This document shows, piece after piece, positions 25,233 to 33,295 of a DNA stretch of 64,000 bases. Numbering within the stretch: position 1 is the first letter of the stretch; the number at the start of each line of letters is the position of its first letter. Under the pieces are notes generated by a model that searched no databases, was not told the DNA's origin, and was given only the letters and a program-made list of their open reading frames with translations. This DNA comes from Stenotrophomonas sp. 610A2 (GTDB taxonomy: Bacteria > Pseudomonadota > Gammaproteobacteria > Xanthomonadales > Xanthomonadaceae): assembly GCF_030549615.1 (NCBI RefSeq), contig NZ_CP130832.1, forward strand, positions 372,001 through 436,000, written 5' to 3'. Position numbers and translations under genes: made by a program.

Positions 25233-26273
25233 ATGACAATGCAGCAGCCCCAGGATGCCATGATACAAGCCTCTAAGCCCCGTCAGCCTTACGTTTTGGA
25301 GGGTTTGAGGCTTTCGGTCGCCCCGATGATGGATTGGACGGACAGGCATTGCCGGGTATTCCACCGGCTGCTGGCGCCAGGTGCGCGGCTGTATACCGAG
25401 ATGGTGCATGCCAATGCGGTGATCCATGGCGACCGTGAGCGGTTGATCGGCTTCAACCCGGTTGAGCAGCCGCTGGCGCTGCAGCTGGGTGGCAGCGATC
25501 CCGATGCGCTGGCCCAGGCTGCGCGTATTGCTGCCGATTGGGGCTATGACGAGGTCAATCTCAACTGCGGTTGCCCCTCGGACCGGGTCCAGGCCGGGCG
25601 CTTCGGTGCCTGCCTGATGCGCGAACCTGAATTGGTTGCTGAATGCGTGGCGGCGATGGTGGCGGCGGTCGATATCCCGATCACCGTGAAATGCCGTCTG
25701 GGTGTGGACGAGGACAAGGACTACGACGTGTTCGCCGGGTTTGTGGATCGGCAGGTACAGGCCGGTGCGGCGATGGTGGTGGTACATGCCCGCAATGCCT
25801 GGCTCAAGGGCCTGTCGCCCAAGGAGAACCGCGAGATTCCGCCGCTGCGCTACGAATGGGCCTACCAGCTCAAGCGCGAGCGCCCGACACTGCCGTTGGT
25901 TATCAACGGCGGCATCGCCACGGTGGAAGCCGCACAGGAACACATGCAACACCTGGACGGGGTGATGCTCGGCCGTGCGGCCTACCACGACCCCTACGTG
26001 CTGCATGCGCTGGACTGCGCGCAGACCGGCCAGCCGCTGCGCGGGCGCGAGGAACTGCTGGTCGCTTTGCGGCCCTATGTGGAGGCCCAGCTGGCCGCCG
26101 GCCTGGCGCTGAAGCACATCACCCGCCATGTGCTCGGCCTGTTCCATGGCCAGCCGGGCGGGCGTGGCTTCCGCCAGGTACTCAGCGAGGGGGCACACCG
26201 CCCCGGTGCGGATTGGGCCGTGGTCGAGCAGGCGTTGCAGGTCACCCGGCGGCAGGCAGAGCGGGTTGCCTGA
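25233..26273 (+). CDS. dusA: tRNA-dihydrouridine synthase A
   Basis: 346 residues. FMN-binding TIM barrel with VAPMMDWTDRHCR at the start, NLNCGCPSDRVQ (catalytic Cys region), TVKCRLGVD, and NGGIATVEAAQEH. It reduces uridine 20/20a of tRNAs. The first about 25 codons (MTMQQPQDAMIQASKP) are probably supplied by the prophage end, so the phage restores an intact reading frame and a new start region. The remainder is chromosomal. Confidence 0.95.
   Translation: MTMQQPQDAMIQASKPRQPYVLEGLRLSVAPMMDWTDRHCRVFHRLLAPGARLYTEMVHANAVIHGDRERLIGFNPVEQPLALQLGGSDPDALAQAARIAADWGYDEVNLNCGCPSDRVQAGRFGACLMREPELVAECVAAMVAAVDIPITVKCRLGVDEDKDYDVFAGFVDRQVQAGAAMVVVHARNAWLKGLSPKENREIPPLRYEWAYQLKRERPTLPLVINGGIATVEAAQEHMQHLDGVMLGRAAYHDPYVLHALDCAQTGQPLRGREELLVALRPYVEAQLAAGLALKHITRHVLGLFHGQPGGRGFRQVLSEGAHRPGADWAVVEQALQVTRRQAERVA
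25290..25345. other. candidate attachment site (attR) in the 5' end of dusA
   Basis: The junction between phage-derived and chromosomal sequence should lie within the first codons of dusA. The conserved stretch encoding LSVAPMMDWTD (about 25311-25343) is the region used as attachment core by dusA-targeting prophages. The exact crossover cannot be set without the left junction. Confidence 0.45.
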
Positions 26274-26463
26274 ACCTGCGGGCAGAGGGGCTTTGTCCGG
26301 TCAGCTTGCTGAACGAGTGCGCGGGAGGGGCGGACGGGTTCAGATCGGATTCACCCCTAAAAATCAAGAATTTGGCTCAATTTCGTAAGGTCCGTGGAAA
26401 TTCTCCGCAGGCCGTGGTTTACGAATTTTGAACGTTGCCTCGCCGTCCGCTAGGATCTGTCCC

Positions 26464-26847
26464 ATGCATTCGCTTTCCCGTCGTCGTCTGCTGGTCACCC
26501 TGATTGCCACGCTGGTCGTGGTCGGTCCGGGCGTGGTCGTGGCGTCGGCGCAGCAGCCGCAGCAGGCCCGGGGCGAAAACGCCCGTGTTGCTACGGCTGA
26601 TGGCGGCGCCCGCGCGGCCCGCCAGGGCAATGACCGCTCGCTTTCCGACGCGGTGCGGCGTGTACAACGCGAGACTGGTGGGCGCATTCTTGGTGCCGAG
26701 CGCGTGCCGTATGACGGCCGTGACATCAATCGTGTCAAATACATGGACGACCGTGGGCGCGTACGCTACATGGACGACCCTTCGCCTTCACGAGACCACC
26801 CGCGCGACCAGCGGGCGGAGCTGCCACCACGCGGCGATAACTCCTGA
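26464..26847 (+). CDS. secreted protein upstream of phoPQ
   Basis: 127 residues. Signal sequence RRRLLVTLIATLVVVGPGV to about residue 28, then a Gln/Arg/Ala-rich linker and a PepSY-like C-terminal half (LSDAVRRVQRETGGRILGAE, then NRVKYMDDRGRVRYMDD). PepSY-like periplasmic proteins beside two-component systems often act as sensor regulators. It is 73 bp upstream of phoP on the same strand. Confidence 0.7.
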   Translation: MHSLSRRRLLVTLIATLVVVGPGVVVASAQQPQQARGENARVATADGGARAARQGNDRSLSDAVRRVQRETGGRILGAERVPYDGRDINRVKYMDDRGRVRYMDDPSPSRDHPRDQRAELPPRGDNS

Positions 26848-26920
26848 ACAGCGATAGTGGTTGTGGTTTTTGAATACACACGCTGGCCGCCAGGCCGGCC
26901 CAAAGTACTAGGGAGAGTTC

Positions 26921-27604
26921 ATGCGTATCCTTCTGGTTGAAGACGAAGCCCCGCTGCGGGAAACCCTTGCGGCCCGCCTCAAGCGCGAAGGTTTCGCCGT
27001 GGATGCTGCTCAGGACGGCGAGGAAGGCCTGTACATGGGCCGCGAAGTGCCGTTCGACGTGGGCATCATCGATCTCGGCCTGCCCAAGATGTCGGGCATG
27101 GAGCTGATCCGCGCGCTGCGTGACGAGGGCAAGAAATTCCCGGTGCTGATCCTGACCGCCCGTTCCAGCTGGCAGGACAAGGTCGAGGGCCTGAAGCAGG
27201 GCGCCGACGATTACCTGGTCAAGCCGTTCCACGTCGAAGAACTGCTGGCCCGCGTCAACGCGCTGCTGCGCCGCGCCGCTGGCTGGTCCAAGCCGACCCT
27301 GGAATGTGGCCCGGTGGCGCTGGATCTGGCCGCACAGACGGTGAGCGTGGCCGGCAGCAATGTCGACCTGACCAGCTACGAGTACAAGGTGCTGGAGTAC
27401 CTGATGATGCATGCCGGTGAGTTGGTCTCCAAGGCCGACCTGACCGAGCACATCTACCAGCAGGACTTCGACCGCGACTCCAACGTGCTGGAAGTGTTCA
27501 TCGGTCGCCTGCGCAAGAAGCTCGACCCGGACGGTGAGTTGAAGCCGATCGAAACCGTGCGTGGCCGCGGTTACCGGTTCGCGATTCCGCGCAACGAGGG
27601 CTGA
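26921..27604 (+). CDS. phoP: response regulator PhoP
   Basis: 227 residues. Receiver domain with LLVEDEAPLRETLAARLK, phosphoacceptor Asp in VGIIDLGLPKMSG (about 51), Thr in ILTARSSW and Lys in YLVKPF. OmpR-type winged helix after residue 125 (SYEYKVLEYLMMH, VFIGRLRKKL, VRGRGYRF). Xanthomonad PhoPQ responds to low Mg and cationic peptides and affects polymyxin resistance. Same strand as the kinase, 23 bp apart. Confidence 0.93.
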   Translation: MRILLVEDEAPLRETLAARLKREGFAVDAAQDGEEGLYMGREVPFDVGIIDLGLPKMSGMELIRALRDEGKKFPVLILTARSSWQDKVEGLKQGADDYLVKPFHVEELLARVNALLRRAAGWSKPTLECGPVALDLAAQTVSVAGSNVDLTSYEYKVLEYLMMHAGELVSKADLTEHIYQQDFDRDSNVLEVFIGRLRKKLDPDGELKPIETVRGRGYRFAIPRNEG

Positions 27605-27627
27605 GCCCCGCCAAGGGGTAGAGCGTG

Positions 27628-29055
27628 ATGACGGGCCGTCAGTGGCTATTGAAGCGTTGGCGGCCCCGCTCTTTGCAGGCGCGCCAGCTGCTGGCTGCCT
27701 CGGTGGGCCTGGTGGCCTTCCTTGCCTTGGCCGGTTACGCGCTGGACGCGGCCTTCGGCCAGACCGCGCGTGACAACCTCAGCGAACGCCTGAAGAACTA
27801 CGCCACCGCCTATGCCGGTGGCATCGATTTCACCCGCGATGGCTCGCTGTACATCCGCGAACAGCCACCGGATCCGCGTTTTGATGTGCCCGGCAGTGGC
27901 CTGTACCTGCAGGTCGTGATGCCCGGCCACGTCGCCAACTCGATGTCGGCTGAAGGCCCGATGCTGCCGGACGTGAGCGAGCACACGCTCAAGCCGCGCG
28001 AGGAAGTGTTCGAAGGCCCCTTGCCCATCACCCAGATCGACGGCACGCCCGGCGAGGTCTATCGCTACGGCATGGGCCTGGTATGGGGCGGCGATGGCGC
28101 GCCCGAATCCGAATTTCCGTACACCATCTACGTGCTCGAGGATTCGCGCGCGCTGGGCATGCAGCTGCGCAGCTTCCGTGCGGCGGTGTGGTTCTGGCTG
28201 GGCGTCACCGGCCTGATCCTGTTGTTGCTGCAGACGTTGGTGTTGCAGTGGAGCCTGCGTCCGCTCAAGCGCGTGATCAACGAACTGACCCGCGTGCAGC
28301 GCGGCGAACGCGAGCGCATGAGCGAGCTGCATCCGCGCGAGTTGGAACCGCTGACCGAAAGCATCAACGCCTTCATTGAAAGCGAGCGCGAAAACCTCGA
28401 GCGCCAGCGCAACACCCTGGCCGATCTGGCGCACAGCCTGAAGACGCCGCTGGCGGTGCTGCGCACGCAGCTGGAGAGCGGTGCCAGCAACGAGGCCGAT
28501 CTGCGCGAGGAAGTTGGCGTGCAGCTGCAGCGCATGAACAACCTGGTGTCCTACCAGTTGGCACGCGCCGCCTCGTCTGGACACAAGCTGTTCTCGGCAC
28601 CGGTGCCGATCGAGACCACGGCCGAGGAAATCGTGCGCGGGCTGGAAAAGGTTTACGCCGCCAAGGGTGTGTTCTGCGAGTTCGAGGTGACGCCGGGCGT
28701 GAACTTCTACGGCGAACCGGGCGACCTGCAGGAACTGCTGGGCAATCTGCTGGAGAACGCCTTCAAGTGGGCCAACCGCCGCGTGCTGCTGACCGCCAAG
28801 CCGATCACCGCAGGAAACGGCAAGCGCGCTGGTCTGGTACTGGCGGTGGATGATGATGGTCCAGGCATTGCCGAGGACAACATCGCCAAGGTGCTGCAGC
28901 GTGGCGTGCGCGGCGATGAGCGCGTGCAGGGCCACGGCATCGGCCTGTCGATCGTGCAGGACCTGATCAAGGCCTACCGCGGTGAGCTGCAGGTCAAGCG
29001 TTCGGAAGAGCTGGGCGGCGCCCGCTTTGAAGTGACCTTGCCGCCGGGTATCTAG
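27628..29055 (+). CDS. phoQ: sensor histidine kinase PhoQ
   Basis: 475 residues from ATG 27628 (a GTG at 27625 is adjacent). Two membrane spans (near residues 22-42 and 185-207) enclose an acidic periplasmic sensor of about 140 residues. HAMP follows, then the H-box LADLAHSLKTPLAVL (phosphorylated His) and the ATPase with LLGNLLENAFKWA (N box), AVDDDGPGI (G1) and GHGIGLSIV (G2). Partner of PhoP directly upstream. Confidence 0.92.
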   Translation: MTGRQWLLKRWRPRSLQARQLLAASVGLVAFLALAGYALDAAFGQTARDNLSERLKNYATAYAGGIDFTRDGSLYIREQPPDPRFDVPGSGLYLQVVMPGHVANSMSAEGPMLPDVSEHTLKPREEVFEGPLPITQIDGTPGEVYRYGMGLVWGGDGAPESEFPYTIYVLEDSRALGMQLRSFRAAVWFWLGVTGLILLLLQTLVLQWSLRPLKRVINELTRVQRGERERMSELHPRELEPLTESINAFIESERENLERQRNTLADLAHSLKTPLAVLRTQLESGASNEADLREEVGVQLQRMNNLVSYQLARAASSGHKLFSAPVPIETTAEEIVRGLEKVYAAKGVFCEFEVTPGVNFYGEPGDLQELLGNLLENAFKWANRRVLLTAKPITAGNGKRAGLVLAVDDDGPGIAEDNIAKVLQRGVRGDERVQGHGIGLSIVQDLIKAYRGELQVKRSEELGGARFEVTLPPGI

Positions 29056-29139
29056 TTCTGGAACAGGCCTGGGAATTGCCGGCAGCGTGCGTGCTTTTAG
29101 TGCTTCTTGCGCTTGAGCTGAAGCCAAGGTCAAAGACCG

Positions 29140-29238
29140 ACCCCTCCCCAACCCTCCCCTTGGCTGCGCCAAAGGGAGGGGGCGAAGCTTGCTCCCTCCC
29201 TTGCGCACGCAGTGCGTAGGGGAGGGTTGGGGAGGGGT
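29140..29238. repeat. long inverted repeat between phoQ and mtfA
   Basis: Perfect 20-bp arms at 29140-29159 and 29219-29238 (CCCCTCCCCAACCC and complement) flank a 59-bp centre that itself has a GGGAGGG/CCCTCCC hairpin. It lies between two convergent genes. G/C-rich stems of this sort are dispersed in xanthomonad genomes; it may also serve as a bidirectional transcription end. Confidence 0.85.
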
Positions 29239-29261
29239 TGGCTTTTGATCTTGCCTTTGCT

Positions 29262-30008
29262 CTACCGCAGAGCAGCCTCAACCGGCCCATAAAACCGCCG
29301 CAGATGCGCGGCCACCGCCGGCATTGTCTGCGCCAGCAGTTCCGGCGCGGAGAAGTGGTACTCGCTGACCACCGCAAAGAACTCCTCCGGTGCTTCCGCC
29401 GCATAGGGATCAATCACGGTCTCAACCTCCGCATCCACCTGCGCGCAGAACGCGTCATAGGCCTGCTGGAAATCCTGCGCCCATTGCCGCTGCCATTCGC
29501 GCGGCAATGGCGGTGTGCCGTCGATGGCGCCATCGAGTGCATCGATCTTGTGCGCCATCTCATGCACGGCGACGCAGAACCCGGCCTGCGGATCGGCAAT
29601 GTCACCCTGCACATCCGCCCACGACAGGATCAGCGGACCGCTGCCCCAGGCTTCGCCGATGAGTTCGTCATCCCACTCATGCAGTACGCCGGCAGCATCG
29701 GTATGGCTATGGCGCACGCGGAAGGCGTCCGGGTAGACCACAAGTTCCGACCAACCATGCAGGCCTTCGCGGCCGAACTCGATCAGCGGCAGGCAGCACA
29801 GGGCGGCCAGCAACATGCGCTGGCCGTCGTCCAGTTCCAGCCCGGCAACCGGGGTGATGGTCTTGCGCTGCAGGAACAGCGCCACCAGCGCCCGCAGCTT
29901 GCGTTCGCGCTCGGCGGAAAGCCCAGACAGCCACAGGCATTGCCGGCAGGTCTGCTGCCAGAGGGCGTCATCAAGCGGAGGCGGGGTGCGCTGCCACCAG
30001 CGCAACAA
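29262..30008 (-). CDS. mtfA: MtfA-like zinc peptidase
   Basis: 248 residues. The zinc motif HEMAHKIDALDG lies near residue 150, with the third ligand in PEEFFAVVSEYHF. MtfA is a cytosolic aminopeptidase that binds the Mlc repressor in enterobacteria. In xanthomonads the regulatory partner may differ. Convergent with phoQ. Confidence 0.88.
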   Translation of the reverse strand: MLRWWQRTPPPLDDALWQQTCRQCLWLSGLSAERERKLRALVALFLQRKTITPVAGLELDDGQRMLLAALCCLPLIEFGREGLHGWSELVVYPDAFRVRHSHTDAAGVLHEWDDELIGEAWGSGPLILSWADVQGDIADPQAGFCVAVHEMAHKIDALDGAIDGTPPLPREWQRQWAQDFQQAYDAFCAQVDAEVETVIDPYAAEAPEEFFAVVSEYHFSAPELLAQTMPAVAAHLRRFYGPVEAALR

Positions 30009-30016
30009 CGACTGGA

Positions 30017-30304
30017 TCAGCGGAACATTCCGGGCAGCAGACGGTGCCAGCGCGGTGCACGCAGGCGCGGCAGCAGGTCATCGTCGCTGCCACCACCGGC
30101 AGCACGCGGGGTGGCGGTCTTGGCCGGAACCGGGGTTGCCGGCGGGGCGTTGGCGATGCCAACGGCGGCAGCCGGGGCGGCTACCCGCTCCACTTCGGCC
30201 GGTGCGTAGCTGCACGCACTTTGGCCAGCGCCGCCGAGCGCGTCCGAAGCCTGCGCTGCAACCGGCGCCAGCAACAGGATCAGGCAATGAGCGAGGTGGC
30301 GCAT
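30017..30304 (-). CDS. secreted low-complexity hypothetical protein
   Basis: 95 residues from ATG 30304 (another ATG lies 9 bases upstream). Signal peptide HLAHCLILLLAPVAAQAS, then a Pro/Ala/Val-rich region and a Gly/Ser plus Arg-rich end (PRLRAPRWHRLLPG). It lies 8 bp upstream of mtfA on the same strand. No family recognised. Confidence 0.5.
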   Translation of the reverse strand: MRHLAHCLILLLAPVAAQASDALGGAGQSACSYAPAEVERVAAPAAAVGIANAPPATPVPAKTATPRAAGGGSDDDLLPRLRAPRWHRLLPGMFR

Positions 30305-30429
30305 CGTCAACATCCAAGGGCGGGCGAATTTCCGATTCTAGCCTGCTTTTTCTCCGGAATTGGGGGCCGGCGCTGGGCGCCCCCCGGGGCTTGCCGCATA
30401 ATTTCCCGATCTGTTGTGAGGAAACTGCC

Positions 30430-31395
30430 GTGGATGACCGCCAATTGCTGGCCAAGCTGGGAGCCGGGGCGTTGTCCGGCGACGCGCTGGCGCGCGAGCT
30501 GGGGCTGACCCGGGCGGCCGTCTGGAAGCGAATTCAAGGACTTCGCGCTGCGGGCGTGGTGATTGAAGGCCGCGCTGGCGACGGTTACCGGCTGGCCCAG
30601 GCGCTGGAACTGCTGGACCCGGAACAGATCCGCGCGGGCCTGCCGGCAGCGGTGCTGCCACTGCTGTCCGAGCTGGAAATAGGCTGGACACTGAGCTCCA
30701 CCAACACCGAATTGCTGCAGCGCAGCGCGCCTGAGCGCGGAACGGCGGTGCTGCTGGCCGAACGCCAGACCGGTGGTCGCGGCCGTCGTGGCCGGCATTG
30801 GGCCTCACCGCTGGCCGCCCACATCTATCTTTCGCTGTCGCGCGGCTTTGGCGGCGGGCTGTCGCGGATGGGCGGGCTGAGTCTGGCGGTAGGCGTGGCG
30901 GTGGTCGAAGCCCTGCACGGGCTGGGTTTCAGCCATGCCGGGTTGAAGTGGCCGAACGACGTGGTCGTGGACGGGCACAAGCTCGGCGGCCTGCTGGTGG
31001 AAGGCGGTGGCGAGTTCGCCGGGCCGGCGCGGGCGGTGATCGGGCTGGGCTTGAACGTGCGCATGCCGCAGGCGACCGCCGCCGACATTGGCCAGCCCTG
31101 GACCGATCTGGACACGCTGGCCGGCGCCGAGGTGTCGCGCAATACCGTGGTTGCGGCCTTGCTTGCCTCGTTGCTGCCGGCGCTTGAGCAGTTCGAGCAG
31201 CAAGGTTTGGCCCCGTTCCTGCCGCGCTACGCGACCATGGATGTGTTGCAGGGCCGTGCGGTGCGGGTGGAAGAAGCCGGTGTGCTGCACGATGGCGTGG
31301 CCTGCGGGCTGGCCGAGGACGGCGCACTGCGGGTGAATATTGATGGGCGGGAAACCTGTTTCCATGCCGGCGAAGTCAGCGTGAGGGCGGCATGA
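30430..31395 (+). CDS. birA: biotin-protein ligase / biotin operon repressor
   Basis: 321 residues from GTG 30430 with GAGGAAA upstream. N-terminal winged helix (GDALARELGLTRAAVWKRI), then the ligase domain with the biotin loop GGRGRRGRHWASP and KWPNDVVVDGHKLGGLL. It joins biotin to carboxylases and can repress biotin genes. Its stop overlaps the coaX start (ATGA). Confidence 0.95.
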   Translation: MDDRQLLAKLGAGALSGDALARELGLTRAAVWKRIQGLRAAGVVIEGRAGDGYRLAQALELLDPEQIRAGLPAAVLPLLSELEIGWTLSSTNTELLQRSAPERGTAVLLAERQTGGRGRRGRHWASPLAAHIYLSLSRGFGGGLSRMGGLSLAVGVAVVEALHGLGFSHAGLKWPNDVVVDGHKLGGLLVEGGGEFAGPARAVIGLGLNVRMPQATAADIGQPWTDLDTLAGAEVSRNTVVAALLASLLPALEQFEQQGLAPFLPRYATMDVLQGRAVRVEEAGVLHDGVACGLAEDGALRVNIDGRETCFHAGEVSVRAA

Positions 31396-32129
31396 GCGAT
31401 TGGTTGTTTGATCTGGGCAATTCGCGTTTCAAATTTGCGCCACTGCAAGGCGACCGCGCCGGCAGCGTGCAGGCCTGGGCACATGGCGCGGAGGCGATCA
31501 CCGCCAGTGCCTTGGATGCCCTGCCGCAAGGCGATACCGCGTGGGTCGCAAGCGTTGCATCGGCAGCGCTGACTGCCGAGGTCATGCAGATTCTGCAAAG
31601 TCGCTTCAGCACGGTGTACGTTGCCAAAACCCTGCCGCAGTGTGCTGGCGTAACCGTGGCCTATGCGCGCCCGGAGAAGTTTGGCGTGGACCGTTTCCTC
31701 GGATTGCTGGCAGTCGTGCCCGCCCGGCAATCGGTGCTGGTGGTCGGTGTTGGCACCGCGCTGACCATCGACCTGATCGATGCCGATGGCCTGCACCGTG
31801 GCGGCCGTATCGGCGCCTCGCCAACGGTGATGCGTGAAGCCCTGCATGCGCGCGCTGTGCAGTTGCCGGCCACGGGTGGCGACTACGCCGAGTTCGCCAA
31901 TGACACGGCTGATGCGTTGGCTTCCGGCTGTGATGGTGCCGCAGCGGCGCTGGTCGAACGCAGCCTGCGCCAGGCACAGCAGTTGCTCGGCAGCGAGCCG
32001 GTGTTGGTGCTACACGGCGGCGGTGCATTGCCCTTGTTGCCACTGCTGCCCGATGCCGATTACCGGCCTGCGCTGGTGCTGGACGGGCTGGCGCGCTGGG
32101 CAGTTCACCACGGCGCGTGCGCCGGGTAG
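31392..32129 (+). CDS. coaX: type III pantothenate kinase
   Basis: 245 residues. The ASKHA-fold landmarks are LFDLGNSRFK at the start (phosphate-1), FGVDRFLGLLAV in the middle and VGVGTALTIDLID (Asp site), then GGRIGASPTVM. First step of coenzyme A synthesis. Coupled to birA, the same pairing as in other gammaproteobacteria. Confidence 0.95.
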   Translation: MSDWLFDLGNSRFKFAPLQGDRAGSVQAWAHGAEAITASALDALPQGDTAWVASVASAALTAEVMQILQSRFSTVYVAKTLPQCAGVTVAYARPEKFGVDRFLGLLAVVPARQSVLVVGVGTALTIDLIDADGLHRGGRIGASPTVMREALHARAVQLPATGGDYAEFANDTADALASGCDGAAAALVERSLRQAQQLLGSEPVLVLHGGGALPLLPLLPDADYRPALVLDGLARWAVHHGACAG

Positions 32130-32138
32130 GATCACCGC

Positions 32139-32942
32139 ATGCTGACCCGCCTCCTTATCGTCCTGCTGGCCATCCTCAATGTTGGTGTCGCGCTGTGGTG
32201 GATGGCACCACGCGCTGAACCGGTCGCCGCTGCACCACGCCCCGAACCTGGCGTTGCCAGCCTGGAAGTGCTGCCTTCGCCTGCTGCGGACGCCGCCATT
32301 GCTGTTGCACCGGCTGCTGCCGAGGCCGCACCCGCAGTGGCAACGGATGCTGCTGCGCTCACGCCGGTGCCAGCCGCAGCCACTGCTGCCAAGCCAGCAG
32401 AAGTGCCGCCCGTTGCCACCGCAGCAGTAGAAACCAGGCCCACCGAAGCCAAGCCCGCCGAGGTGAAACCACCTGCCGTCGTGCAGTGCGCCAGTCTTGG
32501 TCCTTACGCTACCCAGGCGCAGGCACAGGCGGCGCTGACCGCGCTGGGCGCCGACGCGGCACGCCCGCGCCTGCGGGAAGTACCCGGCAAGGCTGCCAGC
32601 AGCTACCGGGTGCTGATCGCCCCGGCCGCCTCGCGCGAGGAAGCCCAGGCCACCGCCAAGCGCATCGTCGAGGCCGGTTTCAGCGATTACTTCGTTGTCT
32701 CCCAGGGTGAGGAGGCCAATGCCGTCGCGCTGGGCCAATACCGGAACCGTGAAGGTGCCGAGCGCCGCCTGGCCAGCCTGACCGCCGCCGGCTTCCCGGC
32801 CAAACTGGCCACCAGCGGCACCGAAATCGCCGCCAGCTGGTGGGTGGACACCGCCACCGCCGGTGCCGCCACCCCGGCCAGCTTGAAGCAGCGTGCAGCT
32901 GCCGCCCAACAACAGTCGTTGGATTGCGCGCGTCTGCGGTAG
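32139..32942 (+). CDS. SPOR-domain membrane protein
   Basis: 267 residues. N-terminal anchor LLIVLLAILNVGVALWW, a long Ala/Pro/Glu linker (residues 25-115), then a C-terminal SPOR domain (VQCASLGPYATQAQAQAAL, then SYRVLIAPAASREEAQATA and YRNREGAERRLASLTAAGF). SPOR domains bind denuded septal peptidoglycan, so a cell-division or envelope role is likely. 9 bp after coaX, probably the same operon. Confidence 0.88.
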   Translation: MLTRLLIVLLAILNVGVALWWMAPRAEPVAAAPRPEPGVASLEVLPSPAADAAIAVAPAAAEAAPAVATDAAALTPVPAAATAAKPAEVPPVATAAVETRPTEAKPAEVKPPAVVQCASLGPYATQAQAQAALTALGADAARPRLREVPGKAASSYRVLIAPAASREEAQATAKRIVEAGFSDYFVVSQGEEANAVALGQYRNREGAERRLASLTAAGFPAKLATSGTEIAASWWVDTATAGAATPASLKQRAAAAQQQSLDCARLR

Positions 32943-32946
32943 AATG
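32919..32946 (+). promoter_or_regulatory. possible promoter of tRNA-Thr
   Basis: TTGGAT and TAGAAT separated by 15 bp at the end of the SPOR gene, about 100 bp upstream of the tRNA. The short spacing makes this a weak call. A G/C hairpin (GGTTGC ... GCAACC, 33003-33029) lies in the leader. Confidence 0.35.
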
Positions 32947-33047
32947 GCGCGCCTCGCCACGGCGGGGATCGGGAAGCACCGGTTTCGACTGGGCTCTCCC
33001 CAGGTTGCAGCGCTACCATCGCGCAACCGCAGCACGTAACACGCCTT

Positions 33048-33123
33048 GCCGCTTTAGCTCAGTTGGTAGAGCAACTGTCTTGTAAACAGTAGGTCATCCG
33101 TTCGATTCGGATAAGCGGCACCA
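33048..33123 (+). tRNA. tRNA-Thr, anticodon TGT
   Basis: Acceptor GCCGCTT pairs with AAGCGGC, D-arm GCTC...GAGC, anticodon stem ACTGT/ACAGT with loop CTTGTAA (TGT at 33081-33083), T-arm with TTCGATT loop, discriminator A and an encoded CCA. The 3' end is the integration target of the island to the right. Confidence 0.97.
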
Positions 33124-33166
33124 TCGCCTGATCCTATGGCGTCCAGGCAAGTCCAGAATTCATACT

Positions 33167-33192
33167 AAGCCCGCAGAAATGCGGGCTTTTTT
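33167..33192 (+). terminator. rho-independent terminator after tRNA-Thr
   Basis: AAGCCCGCA-GAAA-TGCGGGCTTTTTT. It lies between the tRNA and the island integrase and prevents read-through of the tRNA transcript into the integrase gene. Confidence 0.85.
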
Positions 33193-33295
33193 GTGCGCTT
33201 TGGTCCGAGCTTGTCCACGTACATCCAGCGACGTTGGGGGTACAAGTGGGGGTACATTTCGGAAAATGGAGTTCAGCAAGGAGGATGTACCCCCA

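Noticed and set aside
27646..29208. 520-codon minus-strand frame opposite phoQ
   Set aside because: Opposite a well-supported histidine kinase; Gln/His/Arg-rich noise without domain motifs.
32950..33047. tmRNA-like or riboswitch sequence before tRNA-Thr
   Set aside because: GGTTTCGACTGGG recalls a tmRNA 5' end, but there is no room or matching 3' half; it is best read as the tRNA leader.
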